The notes below the pieces were generated by a model, which ran no database searches, was not told the origin of the DNA, and saw nothing but the letters and a program-made list of their open reading frames with translations. The position numbers were made by a program, and so were the translations under genes. DNA of 64,000 bases from the NCBI GenBank assembly GCA_003991915.1, contig RQTK01000009.1:181307-245306 (forward strand), written 5' to 3'. This document shows positions 44,570 through 55,574 of the stretch, piece by piece; position 1 is the first letter of the stretch, and each line of letters starts with the position of its first letter. The DNA comes from Elysia chlorotica (lineage: Eukaryota > Mollusca > Gastropoda > Plakobranchidae).

Positions 44570-45955
44570 CTACCAAAAAACTTTCAACCAATTTCCCTTC
44601 TCAACTTGGTGCGGGAAGCCTTATCCATCCTCACCCTGAACAGAATGCGACTCGAAGTAGAAAATTACCTGTCACCAAACCAAAGTTGATTTCATCCAGA
44701 ATGGAGCACAACAGATGTAGTAAACTAGTATGGAAACACAAATGGCTCGCAGCAAAGACATTAAAATAAGAAATTAGCATAAAAATCTCGGGCGTTATTA
44801 TGAGATGTCAGATGCCTTCGATACAATAAACAGACATTATCTCCTCGATATAGCTCAAATCATTGTCAATGAGAACGATAGCTAGATAGTCACACAGACA
44901 TTGACACACGCATTCATGACTCCTCGATATCCAAGACAATCACAAGCAATGTTGGCATACCACAGGAAGAAAACCATAGCAGTCCTCTGTAAAATATATC
45001 TAGAACACAGAATGAAAGATGTTCGACCCATACTGTGAACACTATTATGAACAAGAAATCCTAAATGAAGTGGCCTATGCGGTTATGAGGATTTTATCGG
45101 GCAATAATACATCAATACATGTATTAGCAAAGTGCAGGAAATACTAAAACATTATCAGCTAAAAGTACATTTTTATACAGACATTGAGACAATACAGAAT
45201 ACACACTGGTATCAAAAAGTGAAGAAAATTGGAAAGAGGTTTAGAAAGTTGGAACTCTTATAGACTACAATAAAGACGTAAAACGGAGAAAAAGGCTTGC
45301 GTGTATAGCACTCAATAAATGAAATAACGCATGGGTAAAAGAAAACAATCTCAAAACATCAACTTAAATTAAGCAATAAAAGTCTCTTGGGAAGTCCACA
45401 TTGCTTTACAAGTAACAACTGCAGGACACAGAAGAAGAGATTACCAATGCATTCCGCAGGAAACAACTCAAAAACATCCTAAACGTTACATATTCTATCA
45501 AAATCATAAACAAGTCGCTCTATAGAATATGCCAAGAAAAACCACTGTCGTTGCAAATTCTGGGAGCCCGTTGGAGCCTCTTTATTACGCAGAGATAAAA
45601 ACATCCTCGCCGATAAGGCATTGAGAGCCTACTTTATTTATCCAATACCACACCAAATTGCAAATAGTGCTCAACAGACACCTAGCACTGATAGACCATC
45701 CAGTTTAGACTGAACACAACTACTGAACTAGAGGCTTAGAAAAGATCACTGAAATGCCCAGGACAGGGAAAGGTGGATACAACTCATATAGCAGATGCAG
45801 AAAGCTACCGAGGTGTCGCAGACAAAGAACTGGGATGCAATAGGGCTTTTAGTCAAGTAATCAAATATCGAATTATACACATTAGACATCTAAAAGCTAC
45901 AATGACAATCTCAAGGCTTTTTAAGACAGCATTGAATAGTGCCTTCAGGGAGTAG
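44570..45955 (+). mobile_element. Decayed non-LTR retrotransposon reverse transcriptase
   Basis: With frameshifts the plus strand gives FQPISLLNLV, a split LTLNRMRLEVENYLSPNQ, MSDAFDTINR, a broken YADDxDF catalytic block near 45075, and later RRKQLKNILNVTYSIKII. This is the order of reverse transcriptase blocks and the C-terminal tail of a LINE. It has many stops and is dead. Confidence 0.75.
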
Positions 45956-46117
45956 GATTGACATTTCTAAAGAATGAGAAAGAAGGGAATCATTCATTCT
46001 AGCTCGAATTTTCTTTCTTTCGATTTTTCATTTTTTTTTTATTTTTCTAAATTTGTGAGTGAGAGTAAGCCAAGCCATAAGGGAACATTTATGACCTTCT
46101 TGACTAGTTTCTGCAAC

Positions 46118-46215
46118 GATAATCACAATAGGCTGCAATTGACTAAAGTCTTGACATTTTTTGTGTGCTGCCAGTGCCACACAGAGACAAGGACTTCTGT
46201 TTCATCCGATCACAT
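46118..46215 (-). mobile_element. SINE family B fragment
   Basis: Diverged match to the middle of 20442-20699 (GTGTGCTGCCAGTGCCACAC, then CCGATCACATTA). Confidence 0.55.
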
Positions 46216-46645
46216 TAAAAAATACAAACAAAAATGTGTTCAGGCAATATACTTCATAACAATTCCAATGTTGAGTATAGAAGTAAAAAAGTTATTTATA
46301 AAAATGGTGACATTTCATATAAAATTCAATTTTTGAGCATACAAATCCTGGTATACATATTACCCTGCATGCTAAAAATTTATGTTTTTGGCATTCACTT
46401 ATTAATCACTACAACAAAAGGCAGAACTAATGAAATTCATAAAGCAACAAATAAAACATTCAAAGTCTATTAGTTATCACAAACGACTTGACATACTTTT
46501 ATTTCATTGTGCTGACAAACAAAACAAAAAAGGGTGAAATTATACATGTAAAAAAACAAACAAATAAAAGACAACAAAAATTGGTCAGTGAAAGTAAGCT
46601 TTCTCCTAGTTTAACGTCTCCTGGGTCTCGAGAATAGTCTTAATC

Positions 46646-47382
46646 TTAACTCTTTCGTCATACGTTGATCGTACTCCCAGTAGTGGCCAGCCAACGCATC
46701 ATGCGTTGATCGAGTACGCACTTTACCTGGCTAAATCTAATGAAAAATCTGGCAAGCCAGGGTAAATTGTTTGCAAACAATGGAACCAACACCAGGGCCT
46801 TCTCGATCAGCGCGTCGAATAAGTGCAGAAAAGGCTTCCCAGCGTATTTTGCAGTGAATAGAGGCTGATGGAAGTGATTGTAAATCCGATGGCGATTCTT
46901 TTCAATCTGACAGTAGTGACAGTGACACTGATAATGATGATAGATCTAGATCAAGGCCAAATAAACGGAGAAAACTCGTTTTTTGTAAAATTATGTAAAA
47001 AAACAACTACTGAACAAAATTACAAGATTTTTGGTGTGATTGTTTCTAATTGGATATAATACAAGACCCTGGACAGACTCTTCAAGTTCCTGAAAAATGA
47101 GCAGGTTAGTGAGAAAAACTGTCATGTAATTTTTGCATTTTTTTTTTATATACGTTTTCTCCACAGCTATAGTTTTCAAAATCAAAACTACAGTATATCA
47201 AACATAAGATATTCTAAAAGTCCATTTCATTCCCTTTCATTTGTTATATATAATTTATTGGGGCAGCATGGACAGAAGATCTTATTATGAGTGTTTTAAA
47301 TCATGTGCCTCCATTTTTCTTCTTCTCAAATTAGCCCCCTTGGACCAGACCTGAAAATAGGCTGGTAGTGAAAGAGTTCAAC
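46646..47382 (+). mobile_element. piggyBac-like nonautonomous element
   Basis: The left end is TTAACTCTTTCG, with TTAA as the piggyBac target. The right end GAAAGAGTTCAA is its approximate inverse. Just inside the left end, GTTGATCG motifs occur twice (about 46664 and 46703). A short open frame from ATG 46780 starts MEPTPGPSRSARRISAEKAS, has one in-frame TGA, then continues into an acidic Ser/Asp stretch and KRRK. This resembles the disordered acidic N-terminus of piggyBac transposases; the catalytic part is missing. Confidence 0.5.
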
Positions 47383-47399
47383 AGCAAAGGACCCCAGAG

Positions 47400-47530
47400 C
47401 AGAGTACCTAGGACTTGTTTGACCATATTACATTGACACAGCCCACCCAACAGAAAAAATGCAACTGCCATAGTGGGGGTTAAAGCACAGGCCCCCTGTG
47501 TCGAAAGCTGATGCTCTAGCTTCAGTGTCT
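47400..47530 (-). mobile_element. SINE family B, diverged copy
   Basis: Shares the order ATTACATTGACACAGCCCACCCAACAG and GTCGAAAGCTGATGCTCTA with the tRNA-proximal end of the full copy at 20442-20699. Confidence 0.5.
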
Positions 47531-47738
47531 AACGTAGTAACATGCCCTTATTTAAATAGAGATGCTGTCTATGTCACTTTTTAAATTACACACGTTATAC
47601 TCTTATTAGGATCCAGTGTCTGATTTTTATAAAATACATTTAAGACACATTATTTTTATCTGTATTCTTCTACTTACGATTTTTCGGAATGATGTGTTTG
47701 CTCATATGAGTTGCTATCTCTTCTTTATTTGTGTAAAG

Positions 47739-48349
47739 ATTATGAAGAAAAATGGACACACAGCAGTGTTTTCTAAGGTAAAATAAAAACTGATTACCCC
47801 TGCACCTATCTCTTCAAAAAACAAAAAAAAAAAAAAAAAAACCTGTTGTATTTGATACTGCTGTATTGCTATACTGTAGTTTGAGGTAAAAATTATGCTA
47901 CTCTAACTACTTCCATGTATCATTTGATATTCAATATATGTTGGTTTCAATTATTACATTAAAAAAAATTAAACTACTGGTTACTATTTCCAATACATTT
48001 TTTCTTTGCTTCTAAGATTTATACAATCCAGGATGATATGAGAACTATAAACCAATTTAAATTAAGCTTTTATATAAGTGTACACTTTTTTTTAACAGTT
48101 TACATAAATTTGGATCGCTTTCACAAACAACTCATATTGATTGCCATACTCAGATCTATGTATTATGTTAACAGGAAATGATAAAACCAACGATAAAATT
48201 AAATAGGAAAGCTCACTCTTCATACACATGTGAAGTTTCTAAACATTTTCTTATAGATATATTGAACAACTTCTGTGTGACAGAGTTGAGCTTAAAGAGA
48301 TACAATGTTGTGGATCAAATCAAAACAATAACTGTCTGACAATCTCAGG
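47739..48349 (+). other. Two possible plus-strand exons of unknown identity
   Basis: 47739-47777 (IMKKNGHTAVFSK, phase 0 on both sides) lies between GTGTAAAG and GTAAAA. 48257-48349 lies between TTTTCTTATAG and GTAAGTATG, a strong pair of signals, and reads YIEQLLCDRVELKEIQ and onward without a stop. Both face the minus-strand gene downstream. No homology is recognised. Confidence 0.25.
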
Positions 48350-49091
48350 GTAAGTATGTTAATAAATTCACAGCCGCAAGAGATCAAAATAAAAAAAATT
48401 GACAAAAGACCATTTATCAAGCATAAATAACGAGAAATGACTAAAATGTAAAATATGTGCTACTTTTGCCTCAAGAGAAAAAAAGCAATAATAAGTCTAA
48501 CACAAGGCAAAGTGTCTAACACTTGCATGTTTGACTAGAATTAGACATAAAAGTAATGAATGTTTTCTCTGACTAGATAATACATGTACTCAGCTCGTTC
48601 CTTTATTGTCATTTCCTATTTCCTGGGGAAACAAGTCAGGATTTTTTTTTCAATTGGAATGTACATTTCTTATTTCATCTTTTGAACAATATCCTCAGCA
48701 TTTTTTTTTGTTTGGAATTATACATGAAAAAAAAAAAACCAACAAAAATGTAAGCCTGAATTTTTGGGGTTTATAGACATCAATGCCTGTCTACAGAGAA
48801 TGAATGTTGAATCAAATGGCTGTAAAATTTCAAAATAAATCATTTCAAAATATAGGACTGACCGTAAGTTATTTATTTACATAAGTAAAAGTTGTGATTT
48901 ATCTGTAGCAAAAAGCAAATAAATTAATAAACAAAAAATAAAGACTAGAACAATCATAGACTAAAAGTTCCTGTACTCTTGCTAAGACACTTCTACAGAC
49001 ATAATGTTAATATTATTTTGCTCCAGCTCAGCTCATCAATAAACAAGAAATAATAAAACAGGAAGAGACAAGAAAAATATGAACAGACAAA
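48350..49091 (-). other. Presumed 3' UTR and flank of the minus-strand W-VVG repeat gene
   Basis: On the minus strand an AATAAA polyadenylation hexamer lies at 48872-48877, about 215 bp past the stop, and another at 48602-48607. No other gene was seen apart from the exon candidate ending at 48349. Confidence 0.4.
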
Positions 49092-51557
49092 TTAGTTACT
49101 GTCTGATGAACTGTCAAAAGGGTGATAATCGAGATCAGCTACCATCTTCCTAGGAACTTTAAGTTTTCGACGCCTTGCTGGGGACTTAGCAAAAGAATGA
49201 CTTGATATCTCCTTATTATGCATTTCTGGTCCATCTGCTGGAGATGTAGGTGGGCTGAGTTTTTCCATTTTAATCAACTGATTTCTTTCGATCTCCTCCT
49301 CAGAATTATGGTCAGAAGCAGTAGTGTCTGAGCTGCTTCTTAAAGGAAAAATAGAGTCATGGCTGTCCGACGAACACTGAAACTGCTGGCGATTTCCAGA
49401 GTATGAACGCAGGGATCTTGACCTGCATCTTTTTCTGGGGCAATCATCAGGAAATCTCAAATGATCATCCTCATAAAACTCTTGACCACTGTGAATTTCT
49501 TGGTGATCAGGTCCACTGCCCTGGCAGCGCTTTATTTTCAAAAGATTAGAAACAGTATTTTTTTTCAATTTTGACGTAGATGTCTTTTTAAGCATATCTT
49601 TTGCTCTGCGATTCCAATCAAACTGCCTCTTCCTATCCAGACAAACCTCATGATTCTTTTGTGTCATTATCTGAAACGTTTCAAAATTCTCATGGTCTTC
49701 CTTCCTATTTTCAACATATTGGCAACCTCTGTTATTGCAACTCTGTACTTTTTGTTCCTTTATTGTGTCTTTACTTTCAGATGGCATCATCGGTAAAGGG
49801 ATGCTTCGATTACCTAGCCCTGCTACTGCCAATGGGTCCAAATATCTTGAATCTTTATCAGCGACATTATCTTCACACCTTTGATCTGGAGGTAACATTG
49901 AAACTTGATTATTGGCAACTACACCAACAACCTTCCACTTGCTGTTCTTTGCCTCCCTGAAAACTTCGAAGTCCTTTGGTCCATCTTGCAGCCTTGATGA
50001 TGTGGCACTGCCCAACACATGGCAATCACTGTTAACAACATACAAAGAGTCTTTCATATGAGATGTTATCTCTGAGCCTGGTGCAGTAATTGGCACAGTC
50101 AAAATATTACAATTATTTTTCAAGTTATTTTCAGGTCCGTGCCCTATTGTGGATCTCAGTGGCTCTACTGTACTGGTTACTTCTGGAGAAGAGGGTTTAC
50201 ACGAGGTTGTAATTTGAGAAATGGTAGTTGAAGTACTTAAAGTTGTTGTAGATGAGGTTATAGAGGATGTAATCAAACCACTTTCAGATGCAATGGAGCA
50301 AATGGGTAAAGGTAATAACTGATCAGGTTCAAGATGTGACAAGTTTGATAGTGCATTTGGTGCATTCACTATTGGACTAATACCGACCACTCTCCATTCG
50401 TTAGGAACTTGACTCTGTATGTCAGAATTTACTAGAGAGCTTAAATCTGGAAAGGCACATAGAAGACCATTGCTTTGGGTTATATTTTCTGTGGTTTTCG
50501 AAAGGAGGCTTGGTTTAGTAGATTGCCCTGATGGAAGAACAAGTGATGAAGTTACAGGTAGAGTCTCCCCTGTGTTGAGTGAAGAGATCTTACCAGAACT
50601 CACAGTTGTTGTCACAGAGCTGCTTTGAGGAGCCATTAAAAATGGGTTTGTACTAGAGCTCAGAGCCGTAGTGATCCCAACAACAGTCCACCTCATCACT
50701 TCAGGGTCAGACGCAAAGACATTCATTCCAGGTAAAGAAGCAGAAACATTTGGATTAAATGGGGCAGTCTGGTCAGAGTTTTGGGAACCACATTGAGGAA
50801 TATTCAGAATAGTTTGGCTTTGGTGCCCTGAGTTAGCTTTCTTTTCACTCTGGAGCATGCATGTAGCTGCACTAAGATATGGAGCCCCAAACTTTGCTTC
50901 TGTACTTTGTGGATGTTGCAATGGTGTGATACCTACAACAGTCCACTTGCTGTCATTTCTAAATGGTGACAGTATATCTTGTTTGTGATGCACAGCATGT
51001 TTACTAGATCTAAATGCCCGTTCCCAAGTTTTTGAAGCAGTGGATGCTGGAAACTGTGGATCATATGTATTTTTCTCATTGACTGACTTTGGATGATCCA
51101 TCCCTATTGAGATATTGAAATTATTTGTCTTATCACAATGATTAATATTTGTATTAACATATGATCTATAATTTCCTTCATCCTGAATCTCAGTTTTAAC
51201 AATAGGCAAAGCAGATGCTTTTATATTATCTGATGCAGAAAAATTAGCAAAGCCATCACTGACAAAACCACTGCCCTCCTTTCCACAAGAAACTAAAGAA
51301 CCTGGGAGACTGTTAATTTTCGATTGATCTGTAACATTCACCTCATTATCAATGACCTGATTATTATCATTAGGATGCTCGTTCAGTTTTGTTTCCCCAA
51401 CTTGAGGAAAAATCCTTGCCATACAGGGTGGTTCTTTGCCTTGATTCAGTTCTGTAAGCCCAACTACTTTCCAGCCAGAGGGCAGATTTGAAACAATTTT
51501 CAAAATTTCATTTTCACTGCAAGCATCAACTAAAGAATGTGTCTCCGACAGAGCCAT
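49092..51557 (-). CDS. Unrecognised 821-residue protein with five W-x-V-V-G motifs
   Basis: A single-exon frame of 2466 nt. The start is supported by an in-frame TAA nine bases upstream, A at -3 and G at +4. Most of the protein is Ser/Thr/Asn/Pro-rich and predicted disordered. Five copies of W-[KTR]-V-V-G-[ILV] occur with Trp at residues 29, 205, 290, 388 and 541. Val-Val-x-[Ile/Leu/Val] fits the core of a SUMO-interacting motif, though strong flanking acids are not consistent. VKTE (120-123) and IKMEKLSP (762-769) are SUMO-acceptor consensus sites; the second is a perfect phosphorylation-dependent form, psi-K-x-E-x-x-S-P. The C-terminal third is basic and Ser-rich, with probable nuclear signals (RRRKLKVPRK near 795-804), and ends in an acidic Ser tail. 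I know no named family with this repeat. A nuclear SUMO-linked scaffold is inference. Confidence 0.85.
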   Translation of the reverse strand: MALSETHSLVDACSENEILKIVSNLPSGWKVVGLTELNQGKEPPCMARIFPQVGETKLNEHPNDNNQVIDNEVNVTDQSKINSLPGSLVSCGKEGSGFVSDGFANFSASDNIKASALPIVKTEIQDEGNYRSYVNTNINHCDKTNNFNISIGMDHPKSVNEKNTYDPQFPASTASKTWERAFRSSKHAVHHKQDILSPFRNDSKWTVVGITPLQHPQSTEAKFGAPYLSAATCMLQSEKKANSGHQSQTILNIPQCGSQNSDQTAPFNPNVSASLPGMNVFASDPEVMRWTVVGITTALSSSTNPFLMAPQSSSVTTTVSSGKISSLNTGETLPVTSSLVLPSGQSTKPSLLSKTTENITQSNGLLCAFPDLSSLVNSDIQSQVPNEWRVVGISPIVNAPNALSNLSHLEPDQLLPLPICSIASESGLITSSITSSTTTLSTSTTISQITTSCKPSSPEVTSTVEPLRSTIGHGPENNLKNNCNILTVPITAPGSEITSHMKDSLYVVNSDCHVLGSATSSRLQDGPKDFEVFREAKNSKWKVVGVVANNQVSMLPPDQRCEDNVADKDSRYLDPLAVAGLGNRSIPLPMMPSESKDTIKEQKVQSCNNRGCQYVENRKEDHENFETFQIMTQKNHEVCLDRKRQFDWNRRAKDMLKKTSTSKLKKNTVSNLLKIKRCQGSGPDHQEIHSGQEFYEDDHLRFPDDCPRKRCRSRSLRSYSGNRQQFQCSSDSHDSIFPLRSSSDTTASDHNSEEEIERNQLIKMEKLSPPTSPADGPEMHNKEISSHSFAKSPARRRKLKVPRKMVADLDYHPFDSSSDSN

Positions 51558-52250
51558 TGTACCTTAGTCTCTTTCTTGACAAGATTTAAAATCCAAACCA
51601 CGGATATATTTAATTTGTATTTGGCTTAGTCTTCCTTTTGGGTTTGGTAACAATTGTTATCTTCATTGTGTAGAATTTTACAATCCTTCTGTTATCTGTG
51701 ACACAAAAAAACAAAAGAAAATGATCGTCAGAGTAAATTACATACATGTGTAAAAGGATTAAATTCTAATTGTGGGCCTTCCCTTCACTTTGCTGCTTGT
51801 GGACTAACAAAGGGATAAGGGGTCCAAGGATGCAGTGGTATGTTAAGCAGTAGAAAAATGTATATTGAGGGAGTAAAACCAAGACATCTAGTGGGACTGG
51901 GAGTAAGTATTTAATTTTACATCAAAATGTTGATTTTGATTAATTGTAGTGTAACCGTATAATTATTATGCACAGCTTACGTAGAGATCACAATGAACAG
52001 AACAGTAAGCAATCATATTTTAACAGATTCCTCTTGACAAAAAAATTCAAATGTCTATGAGTCTTCAGTAAAATTTTGCATCTATTGGGTACTGGTTCTA
52101 AGATGACTATGGTTTTGTGTACTTAAAAATTATAAATTTCAGCAATTATCAAAGACGTATTAGATGCAAATGCAGAACAACTTTGCAGCTTTGCTATTTT
52201 TTTATGTGTTTTTTTTTAAATATAAGTATTACCTTTTTATTATGACTTCC
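51558..52250. other. 5' flank of the minus-strand gene, no gene seen
   Basis: Upstream of ATG 51557 on the minus strand. It may hold the promoter and any non-coding 5' exon; I could not define either. Confidence 0.35.
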
Positions 52251-52254
52251 ATTA

Positions 52255-52298
52255 TCATTATTATAATTATTATTATTATTATTATTGCTATTATTATT

Positions 52299-52354
<56 letters not shown>

Positions 52355-52355
52355 A

Positions 52356-52441
<86 letters not shown>

Positions 52442-52442
52442 T
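52255..52442 (+). repeat. Compound (ATT)n-(ATC)n-(ATT)n microsatellite
   Basis: ATT units, then about 18 ATC units, then about 30 ATT units. Confidence 0.97.
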
Positions 52443-52860
52443 ACGTTCGTTATTATTTGAAAGTATATTTTATTTCAATTTTTAATAAAAAAAAATTCCC
52501 AATAGACTTTACCACCTAAGCAGCAATTAAAAACCTCACATCCACAGAGATGATAGGCCTAATATTTACAAAGGCAAGCCGTACTAATCCTGACTGGACT
52601 CTGGATCAGGAGGTCTGCGGTTTGAAACCCACAACCCGTCAAAAATTTCATTGTCTGATTTTGTCCTCTACTGGCTTCTTTTAGTTAGGTTCCCATAGGA
52701 TCAGTTCCTTATTTATTTCTCCATGCAATACCATAAAAATCTAGATTGCAAGCTAGAGTGTACCTTTCTAAATCTTGATTCTTCTCAGATCTTTAGTTAG
52801 AACTGTAACCCAAATCTATATATATATATTTGTGAGAAAGAGGTCAGACCCATCTAAAAT

Positions 52861-53199
52861 TTGGCCGTTGGTAGACACTACGCAGTTCGCGTTCAGAAAG
52901 TCGGACTTCCTCATTACCCAGTTCGCGTGAAGAAGGCCGAAAAAATCTTCTCAACTACTATTATAAACTTGATTCACCTCAAGGGACGACATGCTGCCTG
53001 CTCAAAGTCGAAGTGTCTCCTTAGACCACATTGCATTGCAGTGAGTGAGACTGGTCTAAGCTTTGTGAAAGTGAAAATATTTAATAACAAAGAAGGTCTG
53101 TCATTGCGCCATAAATTTTACTGCGCGTTGAGAAAGCCGAACTTCCCCACAACAAACTGCCCTGCGAGCACCCACTTCGTTAAAATTTTTTACATGTGA
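52861..53199 (+). other. Unrecognised 112-codon open frame with three internal repeats
   Basis: Open from ATG to TGA. A DNA motif like CGCGTTCAGAAAGTCGGACTTCC occurs in three diverged copies (about 52889, 52925 and 53120). The frame abuts a SINE at its 3' side. It is more likely part of a repeat than a gene; no domain is recognised. Confidence 0.25.
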
Positions 53200-53206
53200 T
53201 GTTGAG

Positions 53207-53366
53207 TTGAGTTGGTCTTAACGTCCAACATCAGCAATACATAGGTTATATAGTGGACGGGCCCCGAGACTAAAGTCTGAGAATTTTTCAGCCGGTCACA
53301 TTATACTGACACCGACCCAACGAGTAGGGAAGCTGATGTTTTACCCCAAGACCAAGGCGCCCCCAA
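53207..53366 (-). mobile_element. SINE family B, short copy
   Basis: Matches 20442-20699 (AACGTCCAACATCAGCAA, GTGGACGGGCCCCGAGAC, ACACCGACCCAACGAGTAGG) with internal deletions and a truncated head. Confidence 0.85.
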
Positions 53367-53552
53367 TACTAACAGATGACATCAAACCCCTTAGACGTCC
53401 GAGTCTATGCACAAGGCCTTTTTTTTTTTTTTTTGTGTTTCAGTCCAAATTTTGCTCTACATGTTACAATACATGTTTCTCTCTAAATAATGGGCATAAA
53501 CACTGTATATAGTGACTATTTTACTTAACATAGTAAATAATGTTCTTTATAC

Positions 53553-53601
<49 letters not shown>

Positions 53602-53602
53602 T

Positions 53603-53645
<43 letters not shown>

Positions 53646-53655
53646 GCAGCAGCAG
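53553..53655 (+). repeat. (ATA)n-(ACA)n-(GCA)n microsatellite
   Basis: Consecutive trinucleotide arrays differing by one base. Confidence 0.95.
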
Positions 53656-53894
53656 AAGCAACACCAGGAATAAGAATAATTATCACACTAGTGTTACTCA
53701 TAGACACAGAGAAGAACTTTACACAGTACACTTGAACTGTCCAGTATTTTTTTCTCAATTCAACCACACATGCTTTGTCTTAAGTTGCATTACCTTTTCA
53801 ATAGGGTTAGACCTAGGGCGGAACAGTGTGTATTAAGTTATTTGTACTATTCCCTTCTACCACCAATAGAACTCGACTACTGTATGAGGCCTAC

Positions 53895-54038
53895 CTTCCA
53901 CACATGTGGAGCCACGATAGCCCGGGTCACAACCTTGGTCACAATTTCCATTGACATGGTCACAGGGGTTGCCAAACCCAGCACAGTAGACACTGCAGGT
54001 CTGTAGACATCCAGCTCCGTACCGGCCAATAGAGCATT
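53895..54038 (-). CDS. EGF-like repeat exon (MEGF/scavenger-receptor type), partial gene
   Basis: A 144-nt exon bordered on the minus strand by TTCTGGCCAG and GTAGGCC. It encodes CSIGRYGAGCLQTCSVYC, CDHVNGNCDQGCDPGYRG and a final TC: one complete EGF-like unit of the multiple-EGF class with eight cysteines in the usual spacing. Such modules form extracellular parts of secreted or membrane scavenger proteins. No signal peptide or membrane exon is visible nearby, so this belongs to an incomplete or broken gene. Confidence 0.7.
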
Positions 54039-54199
54039 CTGGCCAGAAGTGGGACACGATTTCAGTTTTAACTCAACAATTATCACCCAACATAAGTTAG
54101 GGACTTTTCTTGGAAAATTCGTGAGCAATAGGAAATAATAGTGTCATTGTTAGTGCGGTCGTTATATTTTATACTTTTATCCTGTGTAATTTTTGTCTG

Positions 54200-54816
<617 letters not shown>

Positions 54817-54913
54817 TTGTTGTACTGATGCTGGTGGTTGTCTGAGAAAAGAGGAGCCAAACCCACTACGGTCCGACAAGAAAGCGCGTAAGTCACCTAT
54901 TTGAGTCACTCAC

Positions 54914-55252
54914 CTTGGTCACATTTGTCACCTCGATAACCTGGATCACAGCCTACAGTACAGACTCCGCTGTTGCGGTCACAGGCGTTGTCTGTTCCAG
55001 CACAATTAGTGCTACATAGGTTCGAACAGAAGTCTCCATAACGTCCTGTCGGACAATTAAAACACCGACCACTGTTACGGTCACAAGCTTTGTCTGGTCC
55101 AGCACAGGTAGAGCTACATAGGTTTGACACATGTGCCCCCAATATCCTGGATCACAGCCTCCATCACAGGCCCCACTGACATGGTCGCAGGCGTTGTCTG
55201 GTCCAGCACAGTTGACACTGCAAGTTTCTGAACAACCAGCTCCGTATGTCCC
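54914..55252 (-). pseudogene. EGF-like repeat exon, frameshifted and truncated
   Basis: On the minus strand the sequence encodes three EGF-like units: GTYGAGCSETCSVNCAG with CDPGYWGHMC, then NLCSSTCAGPDKACD, then NLCSTNCAGTDNACD with CDPGYRGDKC. The exon ends at a GTGAGTG donor. Between units 1 and 2 (about 55128-55135) the frame shifts. The next unit has TGTTCGAAC at the equivalent place where this one has TGTCAAAC, so one T seems lost. The upstream end is cut at about 55253 by a LINE 3' fragment. A broken gene or an assembly error would both fit. Confidence 0.7.
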
Positions 55253-55446
55253 GGTGGTTAATGCTTTCAAAAGTCGCCTGGACAAATTGTGGAAGAACCG
55301 CCCAAGCATGTACGAACCAGAATGCCAAATGTAAACTAGTACACATAGAAATGCCGGCCACTCATGCAATTAAACTCAGTATTTAAATAGGAACCGCGAA
55401 CAGACCAAAAGGTCTACATCGCGGAAAAGTCAAGTCAAGTCAAGTG
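55253..55446 (+). mobile_element. LINE 3' end with terminal hairpin and pentanucleotide tail
   Basis: It encodes the last residues of a non-LTR reverse transcriptase protein (VVNAFKSRLDKLWKN, ending ECQM then TAA), followed by a short 3' UTR. The UTR ends in a perfect hairpin at 55394-55424 (CCGCGA pairs with TCGCGG, inner stem AGACC with GGTCT) and then (AAGTC)n at 55426-55446. Such 3' hairpins and repeats are recognised by LINE reverse transcriptases. Confidence 0.75.
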
Positions 55447-55574
55447 ACTTTGAAAAACAAAAATGTCTCTAGAGCTATGGTTGGACAAAGTGATTTGCTG
55501 GGGCCCTAGGTTCATCTCAGTAGCTTACAACTCATCATTTAATTATAAGCCTTCTTATTTTTGTGTTGTAAATA

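Noticed and set aside
45773..46336. Short frames of 60 and 120 codons
   Set aside because: The first is the end of the decayed reverse transcriptase; the second overlaps a SINE B fragment and has no protein-like conservation visible.
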